From contig NZ_CP063196.1 in assembly GCF_003574835.2 (NCBI RefSeq), forward strand, positions 2,356,001-2,420,000: a stretch of DNA of 64,000 nucleotides. Direction: 5' to 3'. Of this stretch, positions 55,555 through 63,836 are shown piece after piece (within the stretch, counting starts at the first letter, position 1; the number at the start of each line of letters is the position of its first letter). The stretch is from Thermobifida halotolerans. Its GTDB lineage: Bacteria > Actinomycetota > Actinomycetes > Streptosporangiales > Streptosporangiaceae. The notes below the pieces were generated by a model. It had not been told where the DNA came from and ran no database searches. It saw only the letters and a program-made list of their open reading frames with translations. The position numbers and the translations under genes are program-made.

Positions 55555-56559
55555 TCAGGAGGCGGGGTCGGCGCTCCAGGCGGCGCGGATCTCGGCCGGT
55601 GGCCAGGACGCGGGGTCGCGCAGTCCGGGCAGGCCGCGGCTGACGTCGTATCCGGCCGCGGCGAGGCGGCGGTCGGCGGCCTCGGCGCGGCGCACGGTGA
55701 CCTCGTCGAACAGCAGGTTGTACAGCGGGGTCGGCACGGCGTGCAGCGCGGCGCGCAGCGCGCCCAGGGCCGCGGTGACGGCCACCTGTGTTCCCGGGGG
55801 TTCGGGCAGCAGGCGGTAGTCGCGGCGGGCCCAGTCGGGCAGCGTGTGGTAGGCGAGCGCGCCCACGGGCAGCCACAGCGGCTTGAGCGGCCGCAGCCAG
55901 GCGAGCCGGTCGGGCAGGGCGGGCCACATCAGGTAGCGCGCCGCCGCCACGGCCTCGGGCCCGGCCCGCAGCGCGGGCCGGGCGGCGGCGAGGTAGCGGC
56001 GCATCTGGTCGACCGAGGCGGGCACGTCGGCGGGGTCGAGTCCGACGTGGGCGGCGGTGCGGGCCTGCTCGGCGAGGTAGCGGTCGGCCTCGGCGCGGCT
56101 GAGCCGCAGCCCCGCGCGGGTCACCACCTCCAGGTAGGAGGTGACCTCGGCGCAGTGCACCCACAGCAGCAGGTCGGCCTCGTCGACGCGGTGCCGCCGT
56201 CCGGTGGCCGGGTCGGTGAAGGACAGCCTCGCGTGCACCCGGCGCACCCGGGCGGCGACCTGTTCGACCTCGGCGGGGCTGCCGTAGGTGGTGACGGCGA
56301 CGTAGTCGGCGGTGCGCAGCAGGCGGCCGGTGGGGTCGGTCCGGAAGTCGGAGCGCTGCCACACGCCCTGCATGGCCACCGGGTGCAGCGCCTGGAGCAT
56401 GAGGGCGCGCACCCCCGCCACCCACATGGCGCGGTCGAGGTGCACCCGCCAGGTGACGTCCTCGGGCAGGGCGGCGGTCGGCCGCGTCGACGCCGCGTCC
56501 GTCCGCTCCTGCCGCTCCTCACCGGCCCTCACACGCACGATGCTACCGCCCCGAAACAT
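55555..56559 (-). CDS. MpaB/DUF2236 oxygenase-like protein
   Basis: 334 residues from ATG (a GTG at 56,541 is an alternative; no strong ribosome site). DUF2236 features: VAGVRALMLQALHPVAMQGV, RSDFRTDPTGRLLRT, and LLLWVHCAEVTSYLEVVTRA with the putative haem/metal histidine. Related to latex-clearing protein and mycophenolic-acid MpaB. Reaction unknown. About 420 bp upstream (56,560-56,981) show no gene. Confidence 0.8.
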   Translation of the reverse strand: MFRGGSIVRVRAGEERQERTDAASTRPTAALPEDVTWRVHLDRAMWVAGVRALMLQALHPVAMQGVWQRSDFRTDPTGRLLRTADYVAVTTYGSPAEVEQVAARVRRVHARLSFTDPATGRRHRVDEADLLLWVHCAEVTSYLEVVTRAGLRLSRAEADRYLAEQARTAAHVGLDPADVPASVDQMRRYLAAARPALRAGPEAVAAARYLMWPALPDRLAWLRPLKPLWLPVGALAYHTLPDWARRDYRLLPEPPGTQVAVTAALGALRAALHAVPTPLYNLLFDEVTVRRAEAADRRLAAAGYDVSRGLPGLRDPASWPPAEIRAAWSADPAS

Positions 56560-56981
56560 CCCATCATGGGGATACCCCTCGTGAGCAGGGCGGATGCGCG
56601 GTACGGCCCACGTTCTCGGCGTGGACGCGGTCCGCTTCCCTGCCCGCCCGAACCGGGCCGCCACCCCTCGGGGGATCCGTGCTCCGGAGCCGCCGCACCG
56701 CCTCCCGGTCCCCGCGCACGGGGAACCGGGCGCCGCCCTGCCGGACGGCCCGGTCGCCTCCGAGTCCGAGTCCGCCTGCCCGCTGTCGGCGCGGGGATCG
56801 GCGAGCTGTCCGGGACCGCCGACACGCGCGCGGCGGAGCCGAGCCGCGCGACGCACTGCGGCCGCCGCTCACCGCCGGTTCCGAGACGACGTCCTCGGTC
56901 CCGGCCGGCGGCGGCCGAGGTGCCGCGCCGGTCCGGCGGCGTGGCCGCGCCGCCGTTCCCGGACTCGGCGCGAAGGCGCCC
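56560..56981. other. no recognisable gene
   Basis: Gap between MpaB-like and MFS genes, both leftward. Open frames exist but are shadows of high GC. It probably contains the MpaB promoter; no hairpin, riboswitch fold or repeat was recognised. Confidence 0.45.
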
Positions 56982-58238
56982 TCACTCCCGGCCGCCCTGG
57001 GCGGGTGGCCTGCGGGAGAAGTGCCGGGCCCCGGGGGCGAGCGCGGCGGCCGCGGGCGCCAGGAAGCACACGAGGGCGCAGACGCCCAGAACGGTCGGCG
57101 CGCCCAGGGCGTCGGCGGCGGGGGCGATGAGGGCGAGTCCCACCGGGGCGAGCCCGTAGGACAGCAGGAAGTCCAGCGAGGAGACCCGGGCGAGGCGGCT
57201 CGGGTCGACCTCGCGCTGCGCGGCGGTGAACCACGGGACGTTGAACAGTTCGACCCCCACCCCCGCCACGACGTAGGCGGCGACCACCACCGCGGGATGC
57301 GCGGGGGCCAGCAGGCTCAGCGGCGCGAACCCGTAGCAGGCGAGTCCGGCCAGCGCGGCCCACCCCTGGGCGCGGGGCCTCCAGCGCGCCATGAGCAGCG
57401 CCCCCGCGAGCGCCCCGGCGGTGTAGCCGGTCAGCGCCGCGGCCAGCACCGCCTCCGTTCCGTAGTGCTCCCTGCTGGCCTCGGGGAGCAGGACCCCGGT
57501 CGCCGAGTAGCCGGTGGCGATGACGGCGGTGAGCGCGCCCAGTCCCGCGAGGAACCAGGGGTGGCGGCGCGCCTCCCGCAGGCCGTCGAGGAACTCGGTG
57601 TGGAAGGGGTCCCGTCGCGGCGGCGCCGTCGGCGCGGCGGCGCCCCGGGGTGGGAGCGCCGCCGCGGCCAGCCAGAGCAGGCCGGTGCCGACCAGCAGGG
57701 GCACGGTCCCGGTGACGGTGGCGAGCAGCGCGGTCAGGCCCGGCCCCAGCAGGGTGGTGACCCGCACGGCCAGCGTCATGGCGGCGTTGGCCTGCTGGCG
57801 GCGCGGTTCGTCGACGACCTCGCGGGTGAGGGCCTGGAAGGCGGGGCGGCAGGCGCCCTGCCCGACGCCGACCACGGCCGCGGCGGCGGCCATGACGGCG
57901 ACGGACCCGTCCAGGCCGAGCGCGATGGCCGGGGAGGCCAGCGCCGATGCCGCTCCCGCCCAGCCCACGACCCGCCGGCGGGAGTAGCGGTCGGCCAGGA
58001 CCCCGGCGACGGGGACCGCGGCGAGGAATCCGGCGGTGCGGACGGCGAGCACCAGGCCGAGGCCCGCGGCGGTGAGGGAGCCGTCGAGCACGGCGAGGCC
58101 GAGGACGAACGGCAGCGCCCAGGTGGCCAGTCCGGACGCGACGGTGCCCGCCCACAGGCGCAGGAAGGCGGTGTCGCGCAGCAGACCCGTCCGCTCCGCG
58201 GCGGGGGCGGCCAGGGCGGTGGGCGGTGGGGAGGGCAC
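56982..58238 (-). CDS. MFS exporter, metallophore-type
   Basis: 418 residues from GTG, about 12 membrane segments. The first half includes FLRLWAGTVASGLATWALPF and GVLADRYSRRRVV (MFS loop 2-3 motif). Overall it resembles EntS-type siderophore exporters. It diverges from the biosynthetic operon at 58,486 and shares a promoter region with two Fur/Zur-like boxes. Inferred role: export of the cluster's product. Confidence 0.82.
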   Translation of the reverse strand: MPSPPPTALAAPAAERTGLLRDTAFLRLWAGTVASGLATWALPFVLGLAVLDGSLTAAGLGLVLAVRTAGFLAAVPVAGVLADRYSRRRVVGWAGAASALASPAIALGLDGSVAVMAAAAAVVGVGQGACRPAFQALTREVVDEPRRQQANAAMTLAVRVTTLLGPGLTALLATVTGTVPLLVGTGLLWLAAAALPPRGAAAPTAPPRRDPFHTEFLDGLREARRHPWFLAGLGALTAVIATGYSATGVLLPEASREHYGTEAVLAAALTGYTAGALAGALLMARWRPRAQGWAALAGLACYGFAPLSLLAPAHPAVVVAAYVVAGVGVELFNVPWFTAAQREVDPSRLARVSSLDFLLSYGLAPVGLALIAPAADALGAPTVLGVCALVCFLAPAAAALAPGARHFSRRPPAQGGRE

Positions 58239-58287
58239 GGATCATCATCTCCTCGGACACGGGAGTGGGAACGGCCACCCACTGTAA

Positions 58288-58302
58288 TGAAAACGATTAT
58301 CA
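58288..58302. promoter_or_regulatory. Fur/Zur-like box, exporter side
   Basis: TGAAAACGATTATCA is a 7-1-7 dyad (TGAaAAc/gaTtATCA), 50 bp upstream of the MFS start. The form fits actinobacterial Zur or Fur boxes rather than the IdeR/DmdR box (TTAGGTTAGGCTAACC). Confidence 0.7.
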
Positions 58303-58353
58303 ATCGCATACTGAACCCTCGCCCCGGAAAACTCCACCGCCGGGGCTAGGGAC

Positions 58354-58366
58354 GAAAATGGTTTTC
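58354..58366. promoter_or_regulatory. Fur/Zur-like box, biosynthesis side
   Basis: GAAAATGGTTTTC (dyad GAAAAt/gTTTTC) followed by ATTTATAGTGTG, which resembles a -10 region, 120 bp upstream of the methyltransferase. It would let the same regulator control the biosynthetic operon. Confidence 0.65.
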
Positions 58367-58485
58367 ATTTATAGTGTGACCGCCTCCGGCCGAACCCGGG
58401 CAGAAGGCGCATACGGCATCCCGTGGACAATCCGGGAAGAGCACCGCCCCGGCCCCATCCGCGAACCACACACGAGAGGATCCGC

Positions 58486-59208
58486 GTGGACCACCCCCTG
58501 GTCGCCCAGCTCCCCCCTCCCCTGCCCGCCGACCGCGTCATCGCCGTCAACCAGCCCAGGACCGACCTGGCCTCCCACCGCTCCTACACCTGGAACGGCT
58601 GGACCCTCGACGTGCCGCCCGGCGTCTTCCTGCCCGGCGCCACCAGCCGGATGATCCACCAGCGCGTCCTCGACGGCGGGATCGACGTCCGCGGCCGACG
58701 CTACGCCGCCATGGGCGTCGGCCTGGGCGTCGAGGCGGTGGCCGCCGGACTGCGCGGAGCCCGGGAGATCTACGCCATCGACGTGCACGCCGACAGCGTC
58801 GCCACGACCGCGCGCCACTACGCCCGCCTCGTCGGCGACCGCCCCGCCACCAGGTTCGTCCCCGTCGTCGGGAACGTCTTCGACGGCCTCCCCGACGGAG
58901 TGCGACTCGACGTCGTCACCTTCAACCCGCCCGCCGTCAGCCAGCCCGTCAGCGACGACCCCGACGTCGTGCGCAACGTGTGCGTGGGCGCGTCGCTGCT
59001 GGAGACGTTCTTCGCCCAACTCGCCGGACGGGACCTGCTGGCCCCCGGCGGCGAGGTGTTCGTCATCGTCTCCAACACCGCCGACCTGCGCCGCATCGTC
59101 GGCGCCGCCCTCGACCACGGCCTCGCCCCCGAGATCGGCCACCGGCACGACTGGGGCGACGGCGTGGTGACCCTGCTGTTCCGCTTCACCCGCGGGGAGG
59201 GCGCGTGA
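58486..59208 (+). CDS. SAM-dependent methyltransferase
   Basis: 240 residues from GTG with GAGAGGA 5 nt upstream. Class I fold: RRYAAMGVGLGVEAVAAGL (SAM loop), AREIYAIDVHADSV (acidic), and VVTFNPPAVSQPV, the NPP motif of N-methyltransferases acting on amines. First gene of the four-gene operon under the metal box; GTGA overlap with the next gene. Likely modifies the cluster's small molecule; the substrate is inferred only. Confidence 0.8.
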   Translation: MDHPLVAQLPPPLPADRVIAVNQPRTDLASHRSYTWNGWTLDVPPGVFLPGATSRMIHQRVLDGGIDVRGRRYAAMGVGLGVEAVAAGLRGAREIYAIDVHADSVATTARHYARLVGDRPATRFVPVVGNVFDGLPDGVRLDVVTFNPPAVSQPVSDDPDVVRNVCVGASLLETFFAQLAGRDLLAPGGEVFVIVSNTADLRRIVGAALDHGLAPEIGHRHDWGDGVVTLLFRFTRGEGA

Positions 59209-60017
59209 ACACCGTCGCCGCCCTGACCGACCGCGTGCTCGCCGGCCTGTCCGGCCTGTCCGGTCCGGCCGCGCCCACCGCCACCAGCGTGTTCTGGCTG
59301 CACCACGGCACCCGGCTGGCCGACGGGGACACCACCTACCTCAACCACTACGTCCTGGTCCGGGCGGGCCGCGCGTTCGGCGCGTGCGCCTTCGAACCCG
59401 GCGAGGTGGACGCCGCCGTCTGCGCCGAGGCGTCCGGCCGCCCCCTCGCCGACCTGCTGCGCGCGGGCCCGCTCCCGCTGCGCCTGGCCGCCCTCGACGC
59501 CTGCCTGGCCCGCTCCCTCCCCCACCGCGACGATCCCCGCGCCGAGGCGGTGCCCCTGCCCGCGGGCACCCCCCAGGAGCGGGCCCTGGCCCGCGACGCC
59601 GCCGTCGCCGGGCTCCTCGACATCCCGCCGGGCGCGAAGGTGGCCCTGATCGGCGTCGTCAACCCGCTGGTCGCGGCGATCCGCGAGCGCGGCGGCGAGT
59701 GCCTGCCCTGCGACCTCAACCTGCGCACCACCCGGTGGGGCGACCCCGTCACCGCCGACATGGACGAGGTCCTCGACGCCGCCGACGCCGTCGTCGCCAC
59801 CGGCATGACCCTGGGCAACGGCACCTTCGACGAGATCCTGCGCCGCTGCCGCCTGCGCGGGACGCCGCTGGTGGTCTACGCCCAGAGCGGCAGCGCCGTG
59901 GCGCGCGCCTTCCTCGGCTCCGGCGTCACCGCCCTGTCCGCCGAGCCCTTCCCCTTCTCCCAGTTCAGCGCGGAGACCACGACGCTCTACCGCTACCGCG
60001 CGGAGCACGAGGCATGA
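59205..60017 (+). CDS. DUF364/DUF4213-like metal-chelation protein
   Basis: 270 residues from a GTG overlapping the previous stop. The N-terminal ~90 residues (TSVFWLHHGTRLADGDTTYL) and the C-terminal Rossmann-like half (KVALIGVVNPLVAAIRERGG, DAADAVVATGMTLGNGTFDE, TPLVVYAQSGS) match the two-domain family proposed from structure to act in heavy-metal chelation. Biochemical activity of the family is not established. Here it lies between a methyltransferase and a kinase. The match is by pattern, so moderate confidence. Confidence 0.65.
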   Translation: MNTVAALTDRVLAGLSGLSGPAAPTATSVFWLHHGTRLADGDTTYLNHYVLVRAGRAFGACAFEPGEVDAAVCAEASGRPLADLLRAGPLPLRLAALDACLARSLPHRDDPRAEAVPLPAGTPQERALARDAAVAGLLDIPPGAKVALIGVVNPLVAAIRERGGECLPCDLNLRTTRWGDPVTADMDEVLDAADAVVATGMTLGNGTFDEILRRCRLRGTPLVVYAQSGSAVARAFLGSGVTALSAEPFPFSQFSAETTTLYRYRAEHEA

Positions 60018-61015
60018 CCCCCGGGACCGGCCTGGCCCCCTGCCACCACGGCGAGATCCTCCAGGGGGTCTTCGCCGACGGGCGGAAGGAGCCGTGCCGG
60101 GGACTGGTCACCCTCCCCCTGGCCGCCCCCCTCACCCGCGCCGTGTTCGTCCCGCTGCCCGGCACGCCCGCCCGCCGGATCGCGGTCGCCCCCTCGGGGC
60201 GCGCCAAGGCCGCCCGGGCCGCGGCGCTGGCGGCCGCGGAGTGCGCCCGCCGCTCGGGGCTGCCCGCGTGCGGCGGACGGCTGCGGCTGAGCGGCGGCGT
60301 CCCCGTCGGTCTGGGCATGGGCTCCTCCACCAGCGACGTCATCGCCGCCGTCCGCGCGGTCGCGGCGGCCTTCGCCGTGGAGCTGTCGCCGGAGGAGGTG
60401 GCGCGGATCGCGGTGCGCGCCGAGACCGCCGCCGACCCGACCATGCTGGACGCGCGGCCGGTGCTGTTCGCCCAGCGCGAGGGACGCGTCCTGGAGGACC
60501 TCGGCCCCGCCCTGCCCCCCGGCGTCGTCGTGGGCTGCCTGACCGGCGGCGGACGCCCGGTCGACACGCTCACCCTGCCCCCGGACCCCTACGGTGCGGC
60601 TGACCTGGCCGCCTACGAGCACCTGCGCGCGCTGCTGCGGCGGGCGGTCGCCGACGCCGACCCGCTGCTGCTGGGCCGCGTCAGCACCGAGAGCGCCCGC
60701 CGCAACCAGCGCATCGCCCCCAAACCCGAGCTCGACCTGCTGGAGAGGGCCGCCCGGCACAGCGGCGGCACCGGGGTGCAGGTCGCCCACAGCGGCAACG
60801 TCGCCGGTGTGCTCTTCGACGCCGCGGCCCCCGACCTGACCGAACGCGTGCGCGAGTGCGTGTGCTTCCTGCGGGACAGCGACGTCCCCGTGACCCGGAT
60901 CTTCCGATTCCCCTCTGGTGTGACGGAGCGTGAGCATGGACGACCACATCTGCGAAGCGATCGGCCGACCGGACCTGGTGAACCTCGACGGAGGACTCGT
61001 CTGCCTGCGGTTTGA
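60014..61015 (+). CDS. GHMP kinase, PduX-like
   Basis: 333 residues from an ATG overlapping the previous stop (ATGA). Starts CHHGEILQGVF as in PduX-type L-threonine kinases. GHMP motif 2 is GVPVGLGMGSSTSDVIA (~residue 100), and the third motif is GTGVQVAHSGNVAGVLFD. The family makes O-phospho-amino acids or alcohols. The last ~27 codons overlap the next gene by 80 bp, which is long for this operon. A frameshift or a shorter native C-terminus is possible. Confidence 0.82.
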   Translation: MTPGTGLAPCHHGEILQGVFADGRKEPCRGLVTLPLAAPLTRAVFVPLPGTPARRIAVAPSGRAKAARAAALAAAECARRSGLPACGGRLRLSGGVPVGLGMGSSTSDVIAAVRAVAAAFAVELSPEEVARIAVRAETAADPTMLDARPVLFAQREGRVLEDLGPALPPGVVVGCLTGGGRPVDTLTLPPDPYGAADLAAYEHLRALLRRAVADADPLLLGRVSTESARRNQRIAPKPELDLLERAARHSGGTGVQVAHSGNVAGVLFDAAAPDLTERVRECVCFLRDSDVPVTRIFRFPSGVTEREHGRPHLRSDRPTGPGEPRRRTRLPAV

Positions 61016-61985
61016 GACGATGAAGGCGCTGTCGGCCCTGGCCGCGGTGCGCCACCTGCTCGACACGGGCACGGTACGGCCCGGCGACACCCTGATCGAC
61101 AGCTCCAGCGGCATCTACGCCTACGCCCTCGCGCTGGCCTGCCACCGGTTCGGGCTGCGCTGCCACATCGTCGGCTCCACGACCGTCGACCATACGCTCC
61201 GCGTCCAACTGGAGGTCCTCGGGGCGCGCCTGGAGCAGATGGAGCCGTCCTCGGACCTGAAGCTCGACCAGAGCCGCCGGGTCCGCAGGATCAGGGAGAT
61301 CCTGCGCGACCACCCCGACTACCACTGGATGCGCCAGTACCACGACCGCGTCCACTACCTGGGCTACCGCACCGTCGCCGACACCGTCGCCGAGCGGGTC
61401 GGCGGCGGCCCGCTGACCGTGGTCGGCGGCGTCGGCTCGGGGGCGTCCACCGGGGCGCTGGCCCGCTACCTGCGGGAGCGCTCCCGCGACACGGTCCTGG
61501 TCGGCGTGCAGCCGTTCGGCAGCGTCACCTTCGGCTGCGAGCACCTCACCGACCCCGAGATCATCATCGCCGGGATCGGCAGCTCGATCCCCTTCGGCAA
61601 CGTCGACCACGCCCTCTACGACACCCTGCACTGGGTCGGGTTCCGGGCCGCCCTGGCCGGAAGCGTGGACCTGCTGCGGCGGCACGCGGTCTTCGCCGGA
61701 CTGTCCGCGGGGGCCGCCTACCTCGCCGCGCGCTGGGAGCTGCGGCGCGCTCCGGAACGGACCGTGGTGTTCGTCGCCGCCGACACCGGCCACCGGTACG
61801 TGGACTCGGTGTTCGCCCGGCACCGCGAGGCCCCCGACATCGACTCCCTCGCGCCCCGCGAGACGGCCGATCCGTCCCGTCTCGCGCTGCCGTGGTCGCG
61901 GATGGACTGGGGCCGCGCCCCGGCTCCCGAGTCGGCCCGGTGGCCCGGCGACACCACCCCGTCCGGCACGGTCCCGGTCGCCTGA
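60936..61985 (+). CDS. CysK/SbnA-like PLP enzyme
   Basis: 349 residues from the ATG with GGAG 7 nt upstream (GTG 6 nt earlier possible). Fold-type II PLP pattern, divergent: LRFETMKALSALAAVRHLL supplies the expected lysine, DSSSGIYAYALALACHRFG the substrate loop, and VGGVGSGASTGALARYL the phosphate loop. Related enzymes replace an O-acyl or O-phospho group on serine (CysM, SbnA). Preceded by a kinase, it likely uses an O-phospho-amino acid and an amine or thiol to build a chelating backbone. The product is unknown. Confidence 0.78.
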   Translation: MDDHICEAIGRPDLVNLDGGLVCLRFETMKALSALAAVRHLLDTGTVRPGDTLIDSSSGIYAYALALACHRFGLRCHIVGSTTVDHTLRVQLEVLGARLEQMEPSSDLKLDQSRRVRRIREILRDHPDYHWMRQYHDRVHYLGYRTVADTVAERVGGGPLTVVGGVGSGASTGALARYLRERSRDTVLVGVQPFGSVTFGCEHLTDPEIIIAGIGSSIPFGNVDHALYDTLHWVGFRAALAGSVDLLRRHAVFAGLSAGAAYLAARWELRRAPERTVVFVAADTGHRYVDSVFARHREAPDIDSLAPRETADPSRLALPWSRMDWGRAPAPESARWPGDTTPSGTVPVA

Positions 61986-61993
61986 CCGGCGCG

Positions 61994-62020
61994 CCGGGGC
62001 GGCCCCGTCGGCCGCCCCGG
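61994..62020. terminator. bidirectional hairpin terminator
   Basis: 11-bp perfect stem CCGGGGCGGCC / GGCCGCCCCGG with 5-nt loop between the converging biosynthetic operon and the ABC-importer operon. Confidence 0.8.
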
Positions 62021-62031
62021 CTCCGGCCGCG

Positions 62032-63048
62032 CTACTCCTCGCGGTCCTGGTGGAACTCGCGCAGGTAGTCGGCGAACTTCTCCAGGCCGTCGACGTTGCG
62101 CGGCCCGCTGATGCCCTCGTTGTAGTCGAGGACGAAGAAGGCGTCGTTGACCACCGCGGGCAGGTCGGCGGTGATCGGCGAGGACTTCAGGAAGTCGATC
62201 TTGTCCTGGGCGGGCTGGTCCCCGTAGTCGAGGATGACGATGACCTCGGGACGCGCCTCGACGACCGCCTCCCAGCCCGCCTGGAACCAGCGTTCGTCGA
62301 CGTCGCCGAAGATGTTCTCGCCGCCCGCGAAGCGGATGATGTCGTTGGGGGGCACCTGCCTTCCGGCGGTGAAGGGCTGGTCGGTGCCCGAGTCGTAGAG
62401 GAACACCGGGACCGGGTCGCCCTCGGGTGCCCGCTCGCGCACCGCCGCGACCCGTTCGCGGAAGTCGGCGACGACCCCGGCCGCCCGGTCCTGCACGCCG
62501 AAGATCGCCCCCAGGCGCTCCAGGTCGGTGTAGAGGGCCTCGAACGGCTCGACCCGCTCGGGGAAGCCCGGGTAGTTGTAGCAGGACTCGGTGTGCATGA
62601 AGCTCTGGATGCCGAGCCCGTCGAGGATCTCGGGGGTGATGCCGCGCTGGTCGCTGAAGCCCGAGTTCCAGCCGGCCACGACGAAGTCGGCCTCGACGTC
62701 GACGACCAGCTCCCGGTTGAGCAGGTCGTCGCTGAGAAACTCCACCTCGGCGTACTCGGCCGCCCACGGCGACTCCTCGACCGGCGGGTTGGCCGGGGGC
62801 ATGACGTAGCCGAGCACGTGGTCGGTCAGGCCCAGGACGAACATCTTGTCGGCGCTGCCGCCCTCGTAGACGACCGCGCGCCGCGGCGTGGTGTACTCGA
62901 CCTCCTCCCCGCACCGGCGCACGGTGACGGTGCGGGCCTCGCCGGCGGCCTCGATCTGGGCGCCGCACCCGGTGAGCAGGAGGGCTCCGGCGGCGGCGAG
63001 CAGCACCGGGCGCGGCAGGTCCGCACCCGTCCTCGGCCTGGTGGTCAA
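62032..63048 (-). CDS. metal-chelate ABC substrate-binding lipoprotein
   Basis: 338 residues from a TTG overlapping the ATPase stop (TTGA). Lipoprotein signal with lipobox LLTGCGA. FecB/BtuF-type fold: RRAVVYEGGSADKMFVLGLT, DFVVAGWNSGF, EVIVILDYGD and the long-helix C-terminal lobe with FADYLREF. It binds an iron- or metal-chelate outside the membrane. Last gene of a leftward permease-ATPase-receptor operon, convergent with the biosynthetic genes. Confidence 0.88.
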   Translation of the reverse strand: MTTRPRTGADLPRPVLLAAAGALLLTGCGAQIEAAGEARTVTVRRCGEEVEYTTPRRAVVYEGGSADKMFVLGLTDHVLGYVMPPANPPVEESPWAAEYAEVEFLSDDLLNRELVVDVEADFVVAGWNSGFSDQRGITPEILDGLGIQSFMHTESCYNYPGFPERVEPFEALYTDLERLGAIFGVQDRAAGVVADFRERVAAVRERAPEGDPVPVFLYDSGTDQPFTAGRQVPPNDIIRFAGGENIFGDVDERWFQAGWEAVVEARPEVIVILDYGDQPAQDKIDFLKSSPITADLPAVVNDAFFVLDYNEGISGPRNVDGLEKFADYLREFHQDREE

Positions 63049-63836
63049 GGGTTCCCCTTCTCTGTGGTGTCGGAGGTGAGCGTGTAGAGCAGTTGCGGGG
63101 CGCCGGTCAGCGGGTGGGGGACCACCTCCGCGTCGACCCCGAAGACCTCACGGACCAGCGGCGGCGTCAGGACCTCCCGCGGCGTGCCCGAGGCGACCAG
63201 GCGCCCTTCGGAGAGCACCCCGACGCGGTCGCAGGCCGCCGCGGCCAGGTTGAGGTCGTGCAGCACCACGAGGACGGTGGTCCGGGTGCGGCGCAGCAGC
63301 GACAGCAGGTCGATCTGGTGGCGCACGTCGAGGTGGTTGGTGGGCTCGTCCAGGACGAGCACCCGGGGCTCCTGGGCGAGGGCGCGGGCCAGCAGCACCC
63401 GCTGGCGCTCTCCCCCGGACAGCTCCAGGACTCCGCGGCGGGCCAGGTGGGCGACGTCCATGCGCTCCATCGCCCACCGGCACAGCCGCCGTTCGCGCAC
63501 GTCGAGCGGCCGGTTGCCGCGCAGGTGGGGGGTGCGGCCGAGCGCGACGACCTCCTCGACGGTGAAGTCGAGGTCGGTGCCGTTCTCCTGGGTCAGCGCG
63601 GCCACCGCCCGGGCGCTCTGCCGCAGGGCCAGGTCGGCCAGGTCGGTCCCGCCCAGCAGCACCGCTCCCCCGCTGGGCCGCAGCGCCCGGTAGACGCAGC
63701 GCAGGACCGTCGACTTGCCCGAGCCGTTGGGTCCCACCAGGCCGACGAGTTGGCCCTCGGGCACGTCCAGCGACAGGTCGTGGACGATCCGGCTACCGTC
63801 GACGTCCACGGACAACCGGTCGATGCGCAGTTCCAC
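63045..63836 (-). CDS. FecE-type ABC ATPase
   Basis: 263 residues from a GTG overlapping the permease stop. Walker A GPNGSGKSTVLR, Q-loop TQENG, signature LSGGERQRVLLARAL, Walker B VLVLDEPTNHLD and H-loop VLVVLHDLN are all intact. The C-terminal FGVDAEVVPHPLTG is typical of siderophore/cobalamin importers. Energises the importer with the partial permease upstream. Confidence 0.93.
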   Translation of the reverse strand: MELRIDRLSVDVDGSRIVHDLSLDVPEGQLVGLVGPNGSGKSTVLRCVYRALRPSGGAVLLGGTDLADLALRQSARAVAALTQENGTDLDFTVEEVVALGRTPHLRGNRPLDVRERRLCRWAMERMDVAHLARRGVLELSGGERQRVLLARALAQEPRVLVLDEPTNHLDVRHQIDLLSLLRRTRTTVLVVLHDLNLAAAACDRVGVLSEGRLVASGTPREVLTPPLVREVFGVDAEVVPHPLTGAPQLLYTLTSDTTEKGNP

